NCBI GenBank assembly: GCA_035415815.1
Contig: DAOOGR010000002.1
Location: forward strand, 1 to 64,000
Length of the DNA stretch: 64,000 nucleotides
DNA from: Rectinema sp003452735
GTDB taxonomy: Bacteria; Spirochaetota; Spirochaetia; Treponematales; Rectinemataceae
Reading direction: 5' to 3'
Part shown: positions 60,506-64,000 of the stretch, piece by piece
How the letters are laid out: each line of letters starts with the position of its first letter
Numbering within the stretch: position 1 is the first letter of the stretch
Notes under the pieces: generated by a model
Told to the model about the DNA's origin: nothing
Seen by the model: only the letters and a program-made list of their open reading frames with translations
The model's database searches: none
Translations under genes and position numbers: made by a program

Positions 60506-61434
60506 AGGCAAGCCTCCCAGTCTATGGCATTCGCCTCAAAAACTGGGCCATCAGAGCAAACGCGGAGATAACCTCCCGTTCGAGCAGGAAGCACACAACC
60601 TTGACAAGCTCCTATACCGCAGGCCATCCATTGCTCAGCAGAAAGGTGGGCAGGGAAGTTATTTCGTTTCGCAAAAGCTGCCAATTTTGCAATCATCGCC
60701 TCGGGACCACAACCATAGACATGCCAAAATCTAGCCAATTTATCGGTCTTTTTTAGAAACTCCAAAGCATCGAGCACTGTGCCATGGAAACCTTTAGATC
60801 CATCATCCGTTGCTATAAAAGCTCCGGATAATAGTCTCTCCCAAGTCTTGGCTATTGAATTATTACCTGTTGCTTCTTTAAATGAAGGAACAAGAGGCAT
60901 ACTTCGAAATCCGAAAATTAGCTTCATTTCTTTACTACTTCTGGAAGATTCAAGCGGTTTTAGAATATTCTCAATATGGTCTTCGGGAATAGCAATATTC
61001 TCCGCTAGCGATGCAGCCAGAAATAGCATTGGTCCAATTCCGATTCCACCGCCAGCAATTATGACCTTCTCTTCTCTATCGGGATAAGGAAAACTATTTC
61101 CTAGCGATGCAATGATATCGATATAGCTGCCAGCTTGCTGTAGGGCAAGAGCTTTTGTGCATGGGCCTCTGATTTGATATATCGAGTGAGCGATTGCAGA
61201 AAGAGATGCAGAGGAATTTGCCGTATTTTTTTTAGGCTCAAAGCCAGCAAAGGCCAAAGGCCTTCTCAAAATGATTCCTGCACTCGATTCAACCATCGAA
61301 GGCAAAAAAGTAAAGAATTGGCCTGGTAATGGTGGCTGCAGATCTTTTGGCCATTCAAAAGCCAAATGCATCAAGTTTGGAGCAATGGATCTATTTAAAA
61401 TTATGGCCGAATTGAATTGCTTCAAAGTCTTCAC
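60502..61434 (-). CDS. pyrK: Dihydroorotate dehydrogenase B, electron-transfer subunit
   Basis: A 310-residue FAD and [2Fe-2S] protein moving electrons from PyrD to NAD. FAD/NAD domain: LPGQFFTFLP, VIIAGGGIGIGPMLFLAASL. The iron-sulfur cluster cysteines are near the C-terminus: MACGIGACQGCVLPARTGGY and LRVCSDGPVFEANAIDW. It is first in the pyrK-pyrD pair; the usual order in many genomes is pyrK then pyrD as here. Confidence 0.94.
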   Translation of the reverse strand: MKTLKQFNSAIILNRSIAPNLMHLAFEWPKDLQPPLPGQFFTFLPSMVESSAGIILRRPLAFAGFEPKKNTANSSASLSAIAHSIYQIRGPCTKALALQQAGSYIDIIASLGNSFPYPDREEKVIIAGGGIGIGPMLFLAASLAENIAIPEDHIENILKPLESSRSSKEMKLIFGFRSMPLVPSFKEATGNNSIAKTWERLLSGAFIATDDGSKGFHGTVLDALEFLKKTDKLARFWHVYGCGPEAMIAKLAAFAKRNNFPAHLSAEQWMACGIGACQGCVLPARTGGYLRVCSDGPVFEANAIDWEACL

Positions 61435-61502
61435 CTGAGCGCAATTCTATCAGAAGAATTATAGATTTGATACCAGACCCTAAAATAATTTAAGTATTCC
61501 AC

Positions 61503-61733
61503 TCAATGATGCAGAGATTTTTCAATCTCGGTCTTATTGAAGCCAACGATGATTCTGCCATCTATGTCTATAACTGGTACGCCCATCTGACCCGATTTCC
61601 TGAACATTTCTTCTGCGCTTCGCATGTCAGCAGCGACATTGTATTCGGTAAAAGAAATACCATTCTGCCGGAACCATTCTTTTGCCATTCTACAATAGCC
61701 GCAGCTAGGAGTCGTATAGATAGTAACGGACAT
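61503..61733 (-). CDS. Glutaredoxin-like protein
   Basis: A 76-residue thiol-redox protein with redox-active CGYC (VTIYTTPSCGYCRMAKEWFR), the cis-Pro motif MGVPVIDIDGRIIVGFN and the helix ending TEIEKSLHH. The ATG at 61733 is supported by GGGAG upstream and by the fold; an open frame continues to 61796. Similar to NrdH or glutaredoxin of the short type. Divergent from the outer-membrane-like gene. Confidence 0.87.
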   Translation of the reverse strand: MSVTIYTTPSCGYCRMAKEWFRQNGISFTEYNVAADMRSAEEMFRKSGQMGVPVIDIDGRIIVGFNKTEIEKSLHH

Positions 61734-61776
61734 ATATTTTTCTCCCTCTTCGATATAATGATTATGATTCATAGAA

Positions 61777-61805
61777 AAAATAATATATATTGACATTCAT
61801 GTCAA
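61777..61805 (-). promoter_or_regulatory. Glutaredoxin promoter with 16-base palindrome
   Basis: The inverted repeat TTGACAT-TC-ATGTCAA occupies 61790-61805. On the minus strand TTGACA (61805-61800) is a perfect -35 with TATTTT (61782-61777) after 17 bases, so the palindrome covers the -35. Confidence 0.55.
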
Positions 61806-61877
61806 TTATTCTGAAAGACAAAAGCAATGCCAAAGAATTTTTGAAGCATAGGCGCCTTCAGCTAGCGTCTCTATTAT

Positions 61878-63407
61878 ATGAAAACAGCAAAAGTAATTGT
61901 AACATTGACTTTACATTTTCTTTGCTGCTCGATGCTAGCTTGGACAGCCGAAACATCAGGAGAACGGCTGTCTGGAAATCTCTCTTTTAGTGCATCATCA
62001 AAAAAAGCAAAAATTTCTCTATTCCTAAAATATAGTTCTGATGCTTTTATCAATTTATCGATTCCTCTATCGATCGATAAGGAGTGGCTTGAAAATTTAG
62101 CATTTACAGGCAAGACAAAGCTTGTAGGCTATTACATAGATGCAGGAAAGCTTGCAGTAAAAGATTCAGCTAGCTTTTTGATCGCTCCTGTTTTGGTATC
62201 TGCTAAAGGGAAATCAACGCTATTGCTTGGCGATATTGGGAAATCGAGCGATCCAATTGGCATTTCGATTTCTTCTTCAAGGATGTCTCTTTTAGCAGGA
62301 AAAGGAGACCCTTATGCTTTTGCTGCAATGCAATATCTATGTGCACAAGAAGCATTGCTTGTTTCAATCGGAGTTGGAACATTGCTCGATACAGAGAACT
62401 CGATAGGTATTTTAGCTCGACTTAATCCATGGATTTCAATTGGTATTGGCTATACCGCATCCTCGATATCTTTCATGATTAGATCTCATATATATCCGGA
62501 TTATCAGAATAAAAGCGAAAACTCATTCGATATTGCATGGTTAAGAGGAATCGGCACAAGAATCGACATGAGTATATCTGCTAAAAGCCAAAAACTGCAA
62601 GGTTTCTTTTATATAGAGACTGGGAATTTTCTATCTGCGCTTGGAAAGGTTGCTAATTATGATGCCATGGCTCAGATCGACTATGAAGCAGACATATCCT
62701 TTATGCGGATTTTGAAGAGCTTGAATGTAAACCTTTCTACATTTTCCAAACAGGGCTTAGTGGAGCCTCTGGATGCGAGAACCCCATCATTTGGTACCTT
62801 ACCTGATCTATGGACTATGAAATATTGGCCTGATGGTGGAAAAATTGGATTGATAATAGAAAGTCAAAAAGCAGCCTTTTGCCTATTTCAGACAGATTTG
62901 AACATAAAAACCAACATTTCTGGGGCTTTAGCAATCAATTCTATATCTTGGTCCAATAAAATTGCTTTAGACCTCGTGCTGCAGAGAGCTGGTTCTTCTA
63001 TAGAAATGCTAAAAATCAATGGAATCCTTCAGGGTAGTCATTCGATCGGGCAAAAATTGGGAGAAATAGAAGAAGAAACTGACTCAGAATCTATCGGCAA
63101 TGAAGAATCAGGATATTTTGAGCAAATTGAAGAGCAGTACACGAGCTCGAATATCGGTTCAAGCTCCAGCCCTGCATTCGATAGGCTTCTTCTCTCTTGT
63201 CGATTAAAGATAAGTCCGTTCTCATTCTTAACCTCTGTTAATTTGCCTATCTATAATATGGATTCTAGAGCTATAACTGGGAAAATTGGAATGTCTTTAG
63301 TAGACCATCGGCTGCATATGGAGCTCTCGGTATCCATGCAGTTCAATCCAGAATCTAGACAGTTGCAGTTCAAATCTCTAAATTGTTATGCCAAAATTCC
63401 GCTATGA
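61878..63407 (+). CDS. Predicted outer-membrane beta-barrel protein, unknown
   Basis: A 509-residue exported protein. Signal peptide MKTAKVIVTLTLHFLCCSML with cleavage near AWTAE. The mature part is Ser/Ile-rich with many alternating hydrophobic/polar strands, e.g. LLVSIGVGTLLD, ISIGIGYTASSISFMIRSHI and KISLFLKYSSDAFINLSI, and an acidic segment around bases 63060-63150 that interrupts the strands. The last residues (LNCYAKIPL) do not end in the usual terminal Phe. These are features of an outer-membrane barrel, but no named family was recognised. No strong ribosome binding site precedes ATG 61878. Confidence 0.72.
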   Translation: MKTAKVIVTLTLHFLCCSMLAWTAETSGERLSGNLSFSASSKKAKISLFLKYSSDAFINLSIPLSIDKEWLENLAFTGKTKLVGYYIDAGKLAVKDSASFLIAPVLVSAKGKSTLLLGDIGKSSDPIGISISSSRMSLLAGKGDPYAFAAMQYLCAQEALLVSIGVGTLLDTENSIGILARLNPWISIGIGYTASSISFMIRSHIYPDYQNKSENSFDIAWLRGIGTRIDMSISAKSQKLQGFFYIETGNFLSALGKVANYDAMAQIDYEADISFMRILKSLNVNLSTFSKQGLVEPLDARTPSFGTLPDLWTMKYWPDGGKIGLIIESQKAAFCLFQTDLNIKTNISGALAINSISWSNKIALDLVLQRAGSSIEMLKINGILQGSHSIGQKLGEIEEETDSESIGNEESGYFEQIEEQYTSSNIGSSSSPAFDRLLLSCRLKISPFSFLTSVNLPIYNMDSRAITGKIGMSLVDHRLHMELSVSMQFNPESRQLQFKSLNCYAKIPL

Positions 63408-63441
63408 GGTTATTTTAACGTAATATGAGGTTATTTTAGCG
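63403..63441. repeat. Short direct repeat after the outer-membrane-like gene
   Basis: TATGAGGTTATTTTAACG (63403-63420) is repeated as TATGAGGTTATTTTAGCG (63424-63441), 17 of 18 identical, period 21. The first copy includes the stop codon of the preceding gene. Confidence 0.5.
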
Positions 63442-63526
63442 CAAAGGGTAGTTTTCAATTTTCTCTCTCTGCGATACCATTTTATAGAAGACTAGCTTTT
63501 CAATATTTTCCAAGGGAGGAATTGAG

Positions 63527-64000
63527 ATGGATGATGCTCTGATTGTCGTAGACATTCAGAACGACTTCTGCCCGGGTGGAGTTCTGGCTGTTCCAGAAGG
63601 AGATTCTATAATTCCAAAGGTCAACGAACTGCTTGCAGCATTTCCGCTCAGTATTCTGACTCAGGATTGGCATCCAATTATGCACTGTTCTTTTGCTTCC
63701 TCTAAAGGACTTCCTCCTTTTTCGCTAGATATGGAAACAAGTCCTCCCTCTGTGCTCTGGCCCGATCACTGCGTAGCAGGAAGCCAAGGAGCAGATTTTC
63801 ATCGCGCACTTCAATCCTGGAGAGCTCGCTATATCTTTAGGAAAGGAACACGAAAAGAACTCGACAGCTATTCAGCCTTTCTCGAGAATGATGGAGTAAC
63901 ATCTACAGGCCTTGAGGGACTTTTATCTTCGCTTGGAATAAATAGAGTTATTGTATGTGGATTGGCGACTGATTATTGTGTAAAGGCTACGGCCTTGGAT
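63527..64000 (+). CDS. pncA: Nicotinamidase, 3' truncated by window edge
   Basis: Converts nicotinamide to nicotinate in NAD salvage. The first 158 residues are in the window. The catalytic Asp is in ALIVVDIQNDFCPGG, metal-binding region LTQDWHPIMHCSFAS, WPDHCVAGSQGADFH, Lys in IFRKGTRKELDSYS and the catalytic Cys in VCGLATDYCVKATALD. AGGGAGGA precedes ATG 63527. The reading frame is open at base 64000, so the end is missing; normal length is ~210. Confidence 0.9.
   Translation, partial: MDDALIVVDIQNDFCPGGVLAVPEGDSIIPKVNELLAAFPLSILTQDWHPIMHCSFASSKGLPPFSLDMETSPPSVLWPDHCVAGSQGADFHRALQSWRARYIFRKGTRKELDSYSAFLENDGVTSTGLEGLLSSLGINRVIVCGLATDYCVKATALD

Overview
The window looks like a piece of a spirochaete chromosome of the Treponema/Spirochaetales type, assembled from a metagenome. 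Evidence: moderate GC, a diderm gene set (LolA, predicted outer-membrane and lipoproteins), a PPi-dependent phosphofructokinase of the long clade, a FabV/Ter-type enoyl reductase, a short SMC and a threonyl-tRNA synthetase without its TGS domain. Two 100-N scaffold gaps are present. One (36165-36264) is flanked by the same 55 bases on both sides, so it is an unmerged contig overlap. The other (5814-5913) removes the catalytic core of rimO. I see no prophage, CRISPR array, transposon or defence island; most of the window is housekeeping chromosome.

Layout. 1-2145: a 5'-truncated membrane protein and an EamA transporter on the plus strand. 9979-2061 (minus): pfp, lolA, rodZ, rimO, uvrD/pcrA and an unknown gene, mostly overlapping or closely spaced. 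10111-12206 (plus): a LysM/degenerate-M23 protein followed by a group 2 sigma factor, an arrangement like nlpD-rpoS. 15150-12349 (minus): a 933-residue ankyrin-repeat lipoprotein. 15310-18155: a 2-hydroxyacid dehydrogenase and, convergent, a radical SAM protein. 21623-18220 (minus): clpS-clpA-aat, a complete adaptor/unfoldase/transferase set for the bacterial Leu N-degron pathway. 21694-26492 (plus): a T-box riboswitch with ACC (Thr) specifier controlling thrS, then a dihydroorotate-dehydrogenase-like gene and a malic enzyme.

26546-41084: uridine kinase with a ThrS-like TGS front end, divergent from a LacI regulator whose transcript appears leaderless; pepF; a fatty-acid cluster fabH-fabF-fabZ-fabV with rsmE; ftsH divergent from a solitary groES; a PTS IIA protein with a dicarboxylate-symporter-like gene; and a tRNA-Arg(CCU). 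41106-47113: GNAT, GPH-family transporter and a sugar ABC transporter operon with a LacI-type operator over its start site. 47141-64000: RNase II/R-type exonuclease, a small membrane protein, rplM-rpsI-recX, an HTH-PTS IIA fusion, smc-alaX, a thymidine-kinase-like protein, an OppA-like binding protein, a DUF4416 gene, pyrK-pyrD, a glutaredoxin, a predicted outer-membrane protein and a 3'-truncated pncA.

The observations most worth pursuing are the SMC protein with no room for a hinge domain, the T-box in a spirochaete-like genome, the compact N-degron operon, the possible nlpD-rpoS-like pair with a dyad over the sigma promoter, similar TTGTC/GACAA dyads at three promoters, and the divergent thymidine-kinase-like protein. 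All product names rest on reading motifs by eye; no database search was run.
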